Source: JBCDGH01 sp038751365 (GTDB lineage: Bacteria; Patescibacteriota; JACMRA01). Taken from it: a stretch of DNA of 12,528 nucleotides. Location: NCBI GenBank assembly GCA_038751365.1, contig JBCDGH010000032.1, positions 1 to 12,528 of the forward strand. Direction: 5' to 3'. The notes below the pieces were generated by a model. The model was not told the origin of the DNA, did not search any database, and saw nothing but the letters and a program-made list of their open reading frames with translations. A program made the translations under genes and the position numbers. Positions 1-7,923 of the stretch are shown here, one piece after another (positions within the stretch are counted from its first letter, which is position 1; each line of letters starts with the position of its first letter).

Positions 1-2
1 CT

Positions 3-1886
3 GAGATTGTATCAACTTATATATTAGCAAGTATTATAGGATTTTTGTACATATTATTAATGTATTTTCATGGTAAGTTTTTCTTTAAGATCTTTCGCCA
101 GAGTGATGAATCAGAACTTGCTATCGTGAAAACATTTATTGGAGCAATAGTTTTTGCAATGATAATGTTTTTGTTAGGGATAATGCGAATATTATACCCA
201 GTTGTAGTTATATCTTATTCGATAATCTTATTGATATCTGGATTTGTTAGTTGTAAACTTTGGAAAAAAAAAGTTATTCAAGGTCTGATAAAGTCTTTTC
301 TTCAGAGTTGTAAGGATCAAAAATGGAATTATATTGGCTTATTAATTTTTTATATCCTATCCTTAGTATTTGTTTTTAGACCTATTACCAATTTTGATGC
401 TCTATGGTATCATATTCCAATTCCTAAAATGTTTTTACAAAGAGGTAATATTGATTATGTTGGTCTGCATTTAAGATATTCTGTACATCCATATATTAAC
501 TTCATTTGGAATCTTGTTCCCCTATCTTTACCAGGAAATACTATATTCAAAGGTATATTAATAAATTTTTTCCAACATTTTACTTTATTATATAGCTTTT
601 TTTATCTAAATAAGAATGCTAAATCCATATTTAATTGGTCACCTGCAATATTAGTATTAGCACCTTCTATCATAGGTTTAAATAATGCAACACTTTATTA
701 TCTAGGTGCGGGCTATAACGACTTGTATGCTATATCTTTAAGTATAGTTACCATAATGTATATTCTAAAATTAATAAAGAAAGAAGGTTTCATTAGTAAA
801 TTTGAGTACACTATAGTTACTATGCTGATCGCAGGTTTATTTCTATTGAAAATATTCTTTGGTATATTTGCTTTCATAGTGTATATATATTTTATCTGTA
901 AAACATTTAATAAGCTTTTTTATCCTAATAAAATTAAAAATAAGGTATTTGATATAATTAGGCTAAACTTTATACTATTTTGTACTCTTATTTTACCTTG
1001 GGTAATCAGGTCTTACGTATTTACTGGCAGATTGCTAGATCCTATTGGTATGCCAGGTTTGAATCAAGATGCATATGAATTTGCTGGATCTAATAGTGCA
1101 GCTTTTCACTGGTCTACATTTGTTTGGGATAGATTTTATGATAATTTACCTAAGATTTTCATTCAGAGATATAATCCCATAATGTTGTTTGGTTTACTGG
1201 CTGCTTTTTCAATTAAGATGCGTGAAAAGTATCTTGATCTGTGGCTGTTGGGTTTGTTTGGTTTATTCTCAGTCTATTTTATTAGTATTGTTACTGAGTG
1301 GAGATATTTTTACGGCTCTGTTTCTATTATTATGATTCTGGGGCTTACATTAATTAGCCGTCTTACTAGTAGTATAAATTCGGTTTTCAGTAAACTTATA
1401 CTACTTTCAATTCCAACTCTATTTTTAGGTTTCATTTTGCTAAGCGCTTTTGTGTCTAATGGTGATATTAATAGAGATTTATACTTAATTAAATTTCAAT
1501 CTCAAGATGAATTCATTTCTTCTCGAAACGGAACTTTTGTCTTTGATTACTACATGTCTGAGAACTCTCCCAGACCAGATAACTTGTCAAGTACAGAAAA
1601 AATATTTGTAGGCAATGTTCATAATACAGGTTACATTGAAAATCCAATTTTAGAACCTAGAGTTGATTATACTAAGTTTAAAGATTTAGAAGATGCTGAG
1701 GCTTTTGCTAATATAATTAAAGCCAATAATGTTAGATATATGCTGGTCAAAAGAATAACATTGGGAAATCTATGCAAAATGTCTGGAGTGCTTGATTATA
1801 ATTCATGTCAGATTGATGGTAACGAGTATTGGGAGGAAGTTGTTCATGACAAAACTCAGCAGGCAACCTGGTTTAAACTAAAATAA
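3..1886 (+). CDS. GT-C fold membrane glycosyltransferase (GT39/ArnT-like), 5' end outside window
   Basis: Probably transfers a sugar from a polyprenyl-phosphate donor on the outer face of the cytoplasmic membrane. The frame stays open to the left edge (readable codons from position 3), so the TTG at 45 is not a credible start and the N-terminus is missing. Counting from that TTG, most of residues 1-480 are hydrophobic helices. An acidic first loop follows a helix and reads FDALWYH (D118, Y122, H123), as expected for the catalytic Asp of GT-C enzymes; a second loop has GYND near 223-226. After the last helix (about 450-470) a soluble tail of roughly 140 residues ends the protein with NVRYMLVKR, a pattern common in GT39-like C-terminal domains. 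The GtrA-like gene follows 16 nt downstream and an O-antigen-ligase-like gene lies further on, pointing to surface glycan synthesis. The specific sugar and acceptor cannot be read from the sequence. Confidence 0.75.
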   Translation, partial: EIVSTYILASIIGFLYILLMYFHGKFFFKIFRQSDESELAIVKTFIGAIVFAMIMFLLGIMRILYPVVVISYSIILLISGFVSCKLWKKKVIQGLIKSFLQSCKDQKWNYIGLLIFYILSLVFVFRPITNFDALWYHIPIPKMFLQRGNIDYVGLHLRYSVHPYINFIWNLVPLSLPGNTIFKGILINFFQHFTLLYSFFYLNKNAKSIFNWSPAILVLAPSIIGLNNATLYYLGAGYNDLYAISLSIVTIMYILKLIKKEGFISKFEYTIVTMLIAGLFLLKIFFGIFAFIVYIYFICKTFNKLFYPNKIKNKVFDIIRLNFILFCTLILPWVIRSYVFTGRLLDPIGMPGLNQDAYEFAGSNSAAFHWSTFVWDRFYDNLPKIFIQRYNPIMLFGLLAAFSIKMREKYLDLWLLGLFGLFSVYFISIVTEWRYFYGSVSIIMILGLTLISRLTSSINSVFSKLILLSIPTLFLGFILLSAFVSNGDINRDLYLIKFQSQDEFISSRNGTFVFDYYMSENSPRPDNLSSTEKIFVGNVHNTGYIENPILEPRVDYTKFKDLEDAEAFANIIKANNVRYMLVKRITLGNLCKMSGVLDYNSCQIDGNEYWEEVVHDKTQQATWFKLK

Positions 1887-1902
1887 GTTTCTTTTAAGTC
1901 AA

Positions 1903-2355
1903 ATGAACATAGCTAAGCGCTTTTCGTCTTACTTCGTAATTGGTCTTTTAACCACATTTATAACCTTTCTTTTGTGGAATGTGTTGATCTGGCTAGGTAA
2001 TATATTTTTTGCAGATAATTTAGCTTTTAAGACGTTATTTTCAACAAGTCAGTTTTTAGCTTCATTTATCATGATCTTTCCTTCGTTCTATCTGAATAGG
2101 AAAATTACCTTTGGAGACAAAGCGCGAAAAAATTCTAGATCTATAACGGTAGTTAAGGCTTATACAGTGTATTTTTTATCCACCTTGCTTTCGTCTTTAG
2201 TTACTTTTGGGATGCAGTTTTTATTCAACTTTGAAGCTATAGAGATTTTACTATTTATTAACTTAAAAATTGGTAGACATCTCTTGCAGTTAGTTGGTAT
2301 AGTGGTGAGTATGTTTATTAATTTTTTTGGTCAGAAATTGTGGATATACAGGTAG
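1903..2355 (+). CDS. GtrA-like four-helix membrane protein
   Basis: A 150-residue protein with four predicted membrane helices, the size and layout of the GtrA/DPMS3-like family, whose members are thought to help flip or present polyprenyl-linked sugars to membrane glycosyltransferases. Family signatures are visible: RFSSYFVIGLLTT at the N-terminus, SFYLNRKITF (61-70) closing helix 2 and NFFGQKLWIY (140-149) at the very end. These correspond to the two 'N-R/K-x-W/I-x-F/Y' helix ends typical of the family. The ATG is 16 nt after the preceding GT-C gene stop, so the two are almost certainly co-transcribed. A GtrA protein next to a GT-C transferase is the classic O-antigen glucosylation arrangement. 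No Shine-Dalgarno sequence precedes the start (the leader reads TTTAAGTCAA). Confidence 0.83.
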   Translation: MNIAKRFSSYFVIGLLTTFITFLLWNVLIWLGNIFFADNLAFKTLFSTSQFLASFIMIFPSFYLNRKITFGDKARKNSRSITVVKAYTVYFLSTLLSSLVTFGMQFLFNFEAIEILLFINLKIGRHLLQLVGIVVSMFINFFGQKLWIYR

Positions 2356-2378
2356 CCTAAGAACCAATTCTTATTTGA

Positions 2379-2407
2379 TTGACTAGGTTCGTATATAGAA
2401 TTAATAA
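2379..2407 (+). promoter_or_regulatory. Possible weak promoter before the HAD gene
   Basis: The 72-bp gap between the GtrA-like and HAD genes contains TTGACT (2379-2384), five of six matches to a -35 box. It is followed at 16-17 nt only by poor -10 candidates (TTAATA or TAATAA). A better-looking TAGAAT (2396-2401) is spaced too closely. Internal start of the downstream genes is possible but not shown. Confidence 0.22.
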
Positions 2408-2427
2408 CTCAATAATAACATTTTAGT

Positions 2428-3042
2428 ATGACAAATTGTATTTTTGATTTTGATGGTGTGTTAGCTAGGACTATGGAAGAACATGTTGCTTTAAGACGTG
2501 ATTGTTTTAATGAACTTGGAAGTGATGAAGAAATTACTAAACGCCAGAGAGATTACTTTGCAAAGCCAAAACACTCACGTAAAAACGACCTAAGCCAAGA
2601 GCAAAAAGATAATATTTTAAAATCTACCCAACAGTACGCAGAGTATATGCTGGAAAGTCAAAATACCATATTTGATGAATTTTTTGCTGAAATAACTAAG
2701 CTGAATGCGAGAAAATCTATAGTTTCTTCCAATAGTGAGGCTGGTATCAGAGGAGTTCTGAAAGACAAACAGAATATGTTTGATCACATTCTAGGGATTG
2801 AGACTAGCTTGAGCAAAGAAGATAAAATTGAAATAGTCTGTGATTCTTGGCAGGTCGATAGTAAAGAAGTGATTTACATTACTGATACAGTTTCGGATGT
2901 TTTAGAAGTGAGTGAATTAATTGGGCTAAACAATGTTTATGGCTGTGCTTGGGGTTGGTCAGGTATTGATGCTTTGAGTAAGGTTTTACCAGAAAACCAA
3001 ATACTAAATCATTTCAATGACATGAAAGTGCTCGTTGACTAA
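2428..3042 (+). CDS. HAD-superfamily hydrolase (phosphatase-like)
   Basis: A 204-residue cytoplasmic HAD-fold protein. Motif I is IFDFDGVL with nucleophile D7 and acid/base D9. A helical cap (about 15-85) follows. Motif II is the S-S-N stretch at 100-102, the motif III lysine is K130 or K133 in SKEDK, and motif IV is YITDTVSDV (D153, D157). All catalytic positions are present, so it should be active as a small-molecule phosphatase or phosphoglucomutase-like enzyme of the phosphoglycolate-phosphatase type. The substrate is unknown. Its position between GtrA-like and O-antigen-ligase-like genes suggests a sugar phosphate used in glycan precursor synthesis, but this is guilt by association; HAD enzymes are also common repair or housekeeping phosphatases. 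Start is ATG after a 72-bp gap, with no Shine-Dalgarno sequence. Confidence 0.82.
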   Translation: MTNCIFDFDGVLARTMEEHVALRRDCFNELGSDEEITKRQRDYFAKPKHSRKNDLSQEQKDNILKSTQQYAEYMLESQNTIFDEFFAEITKLNARKSIVSSNSEAGIRGVLKDKQNMFDHILGIETSLSKEDKIEIVCDSWQVDSKEVIYITDTVSDVLEVSELIGLNNVYGCAWGWSGIDALSKVLPENQILNHFNDMKVLVD

Positions 3043-3071
3043 AAAACTTAATAAAATATAGATAAACATTA

Positions 3072-4466
3072 ATGATTGGGCTGTATACATTAGTTTTTAT
3101 CTTAATAACTTCAATTACTTTATTCTTTTGGAAGTGTGCTAAATTTGAGTGGTTAGATAAGACCTGCACTGCCTTAGTCGTATCTTTACCTTTTGAAAGA
3201 ATTCCTAGTCTATCAGTAGGTGGTGTAAATGTAAGATTTAGTCAGTTGATAGTTCTGGCTGGTTTATGGATAGTGGCAGTTTTATTTTTTAAAAAAGACA
3301 GGCAACTATATCAATTAAACATAAATAAAATTAATAATATATTGATAGCTTTTACACTTTGCTCTATCCCATCTTTTTTTGTTGTTATTGAGAGTAGGCG
3401 GTTTCTCACTACTATACTTGCAACTTATTTAGCTTTTGGTGCTTTGTTTTTACTATCTAATTTTTCTAATAATATACCTCGTAAGCTTAAATACTTAGTA
3501 TTGAGTGTAGCTACAACCAGTATCTTTGGTTTGTATCAGTTTGTTGGTGATTTAGTAGATCTACCCACGTACTTGACTGGATTAAGGGAGATGTATACCA
3601 AAGTTGTTTTTGGGATTCCGCGGGTTCAAGCAACAGCTCTAGAGCCATTATACTATGCTGGAATGTTGTTTATGCCAATATTATATATTCTGGTGATGAT
3701 TTTAGCTGGCGTACAGCTAAATGTTCACCCTAAAATTAAATCTAGGTATGCCAAATTAATATTGCTAACATTATTCTTAAGTGTATTTGTACTTACTTTA
3801 TCTAAAGCGGCTTTTGCAATAATGACTGGGATTTTTATTCTATTATCTTTATGTAGTGCTAAGAAGCTTAAGAGTATATTCTTATTTAAACAATTTATTA
3901 AACTAATATTTGTATCTGTATCGGTACTATCAATATTTACACTATTTTTTCCTAATTTACGTATAACAGTTTTGCGTATCATTATTAACTTTTATGAGAC
4001 CGCTACTTTTCAGTTTGCTTCTTCGATTGAAAGGTTAAATTTTTTACAAGCAGCTATAGAGCTATTACCGCGGAATGTTTTAATTGGGATTGGCTCAGGT
4101 CAATATGGACCTTGGGTTAAATCTTTAGGTCTCGTAAATTCTCCGGTAGCCTTGGAGGGCGGCTATCTGATTGTGAATAATGTATATTTGGAAGTGTGGT
4201 TGGAGTTTGGAATTTTAGCTTTAATTTGTTTCTTAGCTCTCTTACTATACCCGGTTTACAATAACTTTAAAATTCTAAATTCTTCTAGTAATTGGAAAAC
4301 TCCCAATAACTTGTCTAGACTAGTGCTAGTTTTTACCCTAATAGCTTACTATTTGCAGTGGTTTACATTTTCTCCAATCTTTATAATGCCCATTTTTATT
4401 TTAATGGGATTAGCTGCCAATCTAGGTCAAAATAATGATACAATTTATGAATCCAAGGTTAGTTGA
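3072..4466 (+). CDS. O-antigen ligase / Wzy polymerase-like membrane protein
   Basis: A 464-residue polytopic membrane protein with about 10-12 hydrophobic helices. It has the long extracytoplasmic loop (about 310-370) expected for the Wzy_C/WaaL family. Visible family landmarks are SIERLNFLQAAIELL and IGIGSGQYG in that loop, followed by NNVYLEVWLEFGILAL (369 onward), which resembles the conserved '(H/N)N-x-(Y/F)-L-x-x-x-x-E-x-G' stretch. Such enzymes join or polymerise undecaprenyl-linked oligosaccharides outside the membrane. The usual His of the HN motif is replaced by Asn here (VNN), which also occurs in diverged members. It lies 29 nt after the HAD gene and its last 32 nt overlap recJ. 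It ends with TGA, showing that TGA is a stop here. Ligase and polymerase roles cannot be separated by sequence. Confidence 0.8.
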   Translation: MIGLYTLVFILITSITLFFWKCAKFEWLDKTCTALVVSLPFERIPSLSVGGVNVRFSQLIVLAGLWIVAVLFFKKDRQLYQLNINKINNILIAFTLCSIPSFFVVIESRRFLTTILATYLAFGALFLLSNFSNNIPRKLKYLVLSVATTSIFGLYQFVGDLVDLPTYLTGLREMYTKVVFGIPRVQATALEPLYYAGMLFMPILYILVMILAGVQLNVHPKIKSRYAKLILLTLFLSVFVLTLSKAAFAIMTGIFILLSLCSAKKLKSIFLFKQFIKLIFVSVSVLSIFTLFFPNLRITVLRIIINFYETATFQFASSIERLNFLQAAIELLPRNVLIGIGSGQYGPWVKSLGLVNSPVALEGGYLIVNNVYLEVWLEFGILALICFLALLLYPVYNNFKILNSSSNWKTPNNLSRLVLVFTLIAYYLQWFTFSPIFIMPIFILMGLAANLGQNNDTIYESKVS

Positions 4467-6396
4467 ATATGCTAAAAGGTTTCGGTCTGAGTCTTTGCCT
4501 GCTCTAGATAAATTTTACACACAATTAGGAGGCGATTATATTGAAAAATTACCGTATTTACATGGTATACAGAGTTTTTGTATTCGTTTGTTGCAAGCTC
4601 TTATAAATGAGGAAAAAATATGTATTTATAGCGACTATGATACTGATGCGGTAACAGCTACGGCTGTAATGTATTGGGGGTTGGTTGAATTGGGTTTTTT
4701 GAAAGAAAATTTAGACTTTTATGCTCCAGATAGATTTGTGGAAGGTTATGGGATGAATACTAAAGCCGTTAAAGAATTAGCTTTAAAGTATGATTTGATA
4801 GTATCAGTAGATTGTGGAATTAATTCGGCAGAAGAAGCTGAGATTGTAAACGCTTTAAAATCACAAGAATTGCCGAACAATTTTCGAAAGAATAGCTATT
4901 GTGATCTGATTATTACCGATCATCATCATTTGCAAGGAGGGTTACCTAAATGCAGTTCGGTTTTAAATCCAAGATTGGCTCAGTATTATTACGAACATTC
5001 CGGTAAGATATCAAAAATTGATCCAGGTAATTTAGATTTTTTAAATCGAGATTCAGTCGCAAAGATCGAGGATTGGATTACCAAATCTTATCGACGGTCA
5101 GAAAGTTTTAAGGATAGTCCTAATAGTTTTATGTCAGAAAGCGTGACCGGGGTAGGGGTAGCCTGGTTTGCAGTGGCCTGGTTAGGTTATTTTTTAAATG
5201 ATGTTTATGCTAGTAATCTAAAAATTAGTAACTTAAATAAGCTTCTACCTTTAGTAGCTATAGGTACAGTAGCTGACTGTCAGAGTATTTTACAATCTAC
5301 TAATAGAACGCTTGTTAAAGCAGGTCTTAAAATGCTTAATATTTCAGCGCCCATAACATCCGGTTTAGAAGCTTTACTCGAGCAATTAGGGTTTCCAGAA
5401 AAACTAAATTCTGGTTACCAGTTAACTAGTCAAGACTTGGCTTTTATATTATCACCAATTCTAAATTCGTCTGGAAGAGTATCGCATGCTAAATTATCAA
5501 TTGCCTGTATGCTTGGAGAAAATAATCAGCATAACCAACAAAGTATTGCTCAGCTAATCCAAACTAACCAAGATCGCAAGGTAATGGTCAAAGAAATATT
5601 GGAAGAAGTAGATAATCAAGCCAAAGATCAAGTTCAAAATGGATTCAAAGTAATCTGGCTGGAGGGTGATTGGAGTAAAGGTATAGTTGGTCTTCTAGCC
5701 TCTAGATTGGTTAATAGGTATAATTTGCCAGTAGTAGTTGTAGCTAAGGAAGAGCATGTCGATACTATATCCGCTTCACTCAGAGCCCCTGAAGGTTACC
5801 ACATACCCAAAGCCTTGACTGAAATGGGAGATTTGTTGTTAAAAGGGGGTGGTCACCCTGGAGCTGCCGGCTTTTCAGCTAAAATTCATAAATTAATTGA
5901 GCTCAGACCAAAATTTGAAAAAGTTATGGTTTTACAGTCAGCTAACTTAAATCAAAATAGTCCTGTATATGCTCCAGGTTGGGTCGAGTTAAGCCTACAG
6001 CCCGGAACCGAATTTTTTGGTGAATATCCTCATTTAAGATATAAGAAAAACTTACTCTGGGTTCCAGAAGTCGAAATAGATAGCACTTTACTAAATGATA
6101 TTTTTTTATTAGATCCTTATGGGCAAGACTTTCCTTTGCCAGGAATTGTCACATGTTTGAAATTATCTCAACTAGACTATAGATGGTTGGGTAATGATCA
6201 AAAACATATAAAGGGTGTGTTACAGACAAGAGTAAAATTTGTAGTATTTAATATTAGCCCTAAATTTAAAGATGTTTTGATGGATTTAGATAGTCTAAAG
6301 ACAGTGCAGAATATTTGGTTAGAGCTAAAAGTAAGTCAAAACTCTTGGAATGGTCAGACTAACTTTGAATTAATTGCAGACAAGATATGGTTATAA
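4435..6396 (+). CDS. recJ: RecJ single-stranded-DNA-specific exonuclease (DHH/DHHA1)
   Basis: RecJ degrades single-stranded DNA 5' to 3' in recombination and mismatch/base-excision repair. All core motifs are present: DYDTDA (D67, D69, D71), SVDCG (D126), TDHHH (D162-H164) followed by NP at 178-179, GVGVAW near 239-244, AIGTVADC (D281), PILNSSGR (341-348) and, in DHHA1, GGGHPGAAG (471-479). A C-terminal OB-like domain with LLDPYGQDFPLP and HIKGVL closes the protein, as in RecJ. At 653 residues it is within the long end of the family. The NP-to-GVG distance of about 60 residues is longer than I expect (about 20), indicating an insertion near 182-232. Two in-frame ATGs compete (4435, 4447); both overlap the preceding gene, so the start is uncertain by four codons. 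Overlap on both sides suggests translational coupling. Confidence 0.93.
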   Translation: MIQFMNPRLVEYAKRFRSESLPALDKFYTQLGGDYIEKLPYLHGIQSFCIRLLQALINEEKICIYSDYDTDAVTATAVMYWGLVELGFLKENLDFYAPDRFVEGYGMNTKAVKELALKYDLIVSVDCGINSAEEAEIVNALKSQELPNNFRKNSYCDLIITDHHHLQGGLPKCSSVLNPRLAQYYYEHSGKISKIDPGNLDFLNRDSVAKIEDWITKSYRRSESFKDSPNSFMSESVTGVGVAWFAVAWLGYFLNDVYASNLKISNLNKLLPLVAIGTVADCQSILQSTNRTLVKAGLKMLNISAPITSGLEALLEQLGFPEKLNSGYQLTSQDLAFILSPILNSSGRVSHAKLSIACMLGENNQHNQQSIAQLIQTNQDRKVMVKEILEEVDNQAKDQVQNGFKVIWLEGDWSKGIVGLLASRLVNRYNLPVVVVAKEEHVDTISASLRAPEGYHIPKALTEMGDLLLKGGGHPGAAGFSAKIHKLIELRPKFEKVMVLQSANLNQNSPVYAPGWVELSLQPGTEFFGEYPHLRYKKNLLWVPEVEIDSTLLNDIFLLDPYGQDFPLPGIVTCLKLSQLDYRWLGNDQKHIKGVLQTRVKFVVFNISPKFKDVLMDLDSLKTVQNIWLELKVSQNSWNGQTNFELIADKIWL

Positions 6397-6755
6397 ATTT
6401 TAAATTTCCAAATACTTTACTCCCTTATCTTAGATTTATTTCCGCACTTACTGTCTTTATATTTATCGGATTCCTTATTTTTTCATATATTACTGCTGAA
6501 CTCAATACAAGAATGTATGCTGATCAGTTTGATAATCTAGATCTACTATGCTCTACTGACGTAAATGAAGATTTTAAATACTTAAAAGTAATTAGTTACG
6601 AAAAGGCTTTTAACAGGGCTTCAGTATATTGTGTATATGAAGATTCGTCTAAAAATCTTAGACTAGATCTAAACTACCGCGAGTCCGAATGGCAAGTCTA
6701 TCTAACTACAAGACTAAATAAAAAAAGAAATTTATACTGGCCGATTTATCTGTAG
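6387..6755 (+). CDS. Small single-pass membrane protein of unknown function
   Basis: I do not recognise this 122-residue protein. It has a short basic N-terminus, one hydrophobic helix at about 14-36 and a mostly soluble remainder that should lie outside the membrane. That part has two cysteines (C55, C82), which could form a disulfide, and ends with an aromatic YWPIYL tail. The ATG overlaps the last 10 nt of recJ (ATATGGTTATAA), so it is probably expressed by coupling to recJ. It is the last gene of the leftward block and ends only 3 bp from the convergent rsmH stop. Base composition and style match its neighbours, so it looks like a real resident gene and not a chance frame. Nothing in the sequence ties it to DNA repair. 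Confidence 0.72.
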   Translation: MVINFKFPNTLLPYLRFISALTVFIFIGFLIFSYITAELNTRMYADQFDNLDLLCSTDVNEDFKYLKVISYEKAFNRASVYCVYEDSSKNLRLDLNYRESEWQVYLTTRLNKKRNLYWPIYL

Positions 6756-6758
6756 TTA

Positions 6759-7700
6759 CTAAACAAGCCTTTTTAAGACTCTAAGAGTAGCGCTACGACT
6801 TCGAGAGTTGTACATTATTTCTTCTTCTGAAGGTGCTATTGGTTTGGGTGTAAGTAATTTAAAGTTTTGTCGTTTGTTGCCATAGCCGTCAATTTCTACT
6901 GGTTTGGCTAGATACCTCATATATTTAGTCACAATCTTGTCTTCTAAACTGTGAAAACTGACTATACATAACAGACCATCTACCGCAAGTTTAGTATGAG
7001 CCACTTTCAAAAACTTCTCTAGACTTTCAAATTCTCTATTTGTCCAAATTCTTAAGGCCTGCCAAACTCTACTTAGAATTGCGTTTTTATTTTTCAAAAA
7101 TTTTTTGGGAATTGCTTTTATAACAGCTTCTTTGATTTCCAGTACATTAAAATGCTTTGAGTTTTTAGACCTAGTTAGTTCAAAGATTGCTTTTGCAACT
7201 GGTCTACTCAGGCTTTCGCCACTATAGGTGTACAGAATAGTCCATAAATCTTGAGTTGTTCTAACCTTTTTAAGTTTCTCTGAGCAGCTCAGACCGGTAT
7301 CTGGGTTATACCTTAAATCTAATATTTCTTGGTCTTTTTGATAGCTAAAACCCCTACCTACTGATTCTAGTTGATTACTCGAAAATCCCAAATCTAGAGT
7401 AATTATATCTAGCGAACTATCGTCAAAATCATAAACCACATCTGCAAAGTTACCATTAATTAGCTTTAGCTGGCCATTTCGAGCAAATTTGTCTAAGCCT
7501 CTTAGATTTTCAATAGCTGAGTAATCTAAATCGCTGGCTGTTACTTCGTATCCGTGATCTAATAATTCCCTTGAATAACTACCTCCGCCTAAGGTTCCGT
7601 CAAAAGCCCTTTTTTGTCTTTTACTTTTAGGATGAGTCTTTAAAAAATCTAGAATTGGGTCTAACAGAACCGGTACGTGTTGGTTATAATGAGTAGACAT
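6759..7700 (-). CDS. rsmH: 16S rRNA (cytosine(1402)-N(4))-methyltransferase RsmH
   Basis: RsmH methylates N4 of C1402 in the 16S rRNA decoding site using S-adenosylmethionine. From the ATG at 7700 the protein is 313 residues, the usual size. It begins HYNQHVPVLL, matching the family opening 'H-x-PVLL'. SAM motif I is FDGTLGGGSYS (33-43). Further signatures are DLGFSSNQL (103-111), RGFSY, ALRIWTNREFE, VSFHSLEDKIV and the C-terminal PSEEEIMYNSRSRSATLRV. An upstream in-frame TTG at 7730 would add ten residues that are not family-like and would cover a hairpin, so ATG 7700 is preferred. The gene is usually in the division/cell-wall (dcw) cluster after mraZ; here it follows tRNA-Arg. It converges on the small membrane protein gene with 3 bp between stops. 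Confidence 0.95.
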   Translation of the reverse strand: MSTHYNQHVPVLLDPILDFLKTHPKSKRQKRAFDGTLGGGSYSRELLDHGYEVTASDLDYSAIENLRGLDKFARNGQLKLINGNFADVVYDFDDSSLDIITLDLGFSSNQLESVGRGFSYQKDQEILDLRYNPDTGLSCSEKLKKVRTTQDLWTILYTYSGESLSRPVAKAIFELTRSKNSKHFNVLEIKEAVIKAIPKKFLKNKNAILSRVWQALRIWTNREFESLEKFLKVAHTKLAVDGLLCIVSFHSLEDKIVTKYMRYLAKPVEIDGYGNKRQNFKLLTPKPIAPSEEEIMYNSRSRSATLRVLKRLV

Positions 7701-7725
7701 AAAACAAAATACCCTAAAGTGGGTA
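7701..7725 (-). terminator. Small hairpin plus U-tract between tRNA-Arg and rsmH
   Basis: On the minus strand TACCC (7725-7721) pairs with GGGTA (7714-7710) around a 6-nt loop. It is followed at once by TTTTGTTTT (7709-7701), which abuts the rsmH ATG. It has the form of a short intrinsic terminator for tRNA-Arg, or an attenuator that limits rsmH transcription. The stem has only five pairs, so its efficiency is doubtful. Confidence 0.42.
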
Positions 7726-7739
7726 ATCAAAAAATTTTA

Positions 7740-7816
7740 TGGTGCAACCGACAGGATTCGAACCTGTGACCTAAGGCTTAGAAGGCCTTCGCTCTATCCA
7801 GCTGAGCTACGGTTGC
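7740..7816 (-). tRNA. tRNA-Arg (anticodon UCU), CCA encoded
   Basis: The minus strand folds into a complete 77-nt cloverleaf. The acceptor stem GCAACCG/CGGTTGC pairs perfectly, the D-arm is GCTC-AGCTGGATA-GAGC, and the anticodon stem AAGGC/GCCTT carries loop CTTCTAA (anticodon TCT, reading AGA). The T-arm is ACAGG-TTCGAAT-CCTGT, followed by discriminator A and an encoded CCA (7742-7740). AGA is frequent in this AT-rich window, so this is probably the major Arg tRNA. rsmH starts 39 nt after the CCA on the same strand. Confidence 0.97.
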
Positions 7817-7845
7817 AAAATAACCAGTGTGCTTAGTACACTTTA

Positions 7846-7874
7846 ATTATACTTAAATTAGGTTACTATCTAAA
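7846..7874 (-). promoter_or_regulatory. Promoter of tRNA-Arg (and perhaps rsmH)
   Basis: On the minus strand a perfect TATAAT (7851-7846) lies 17 nt downstream of TTTAGA (7874-7869, four of six matches to TTGACA). The predicted start near 7839 leaves a leader of about 23 nt before the tRNA 5' end, which is typical for a tRNA gene. Confidence 0.6.
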
Positions 7875-7923
7875 GCTAAAGTAGATTGAAGAACTTCCTT
7901 TTGTCAAACATATACGAGCCTTA

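Noticed and set aside
45..47. TTG as start of the first glycosyltransferase gene
   Set aside because: The frame is open to the window edge and upstream codons continue a hydrophobic helix, so the gene is truncated on the left.
3725..3982. Open frame of 85 codons on the minus strand
   Set aside because: It lies wholly inside the O-antigen-ligase-like gene, shows no family features and is a shadow of that gene.
4464..4466. Recoding of TGA as glycine or tryptophan
   Set aside because: TGA ends the ligase-like and TVP38-like genes at natural lengths, and conserved Trp and Gly positions use TGG and GGN.
7701..7730. TTG at 7730 as the rsmH start
   Set aside because: The ten added residues do not match RsmH N-termini, and the stretch forms a hairpin with a U-tract. 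The ATG at 7700 gives the family-typical opening.
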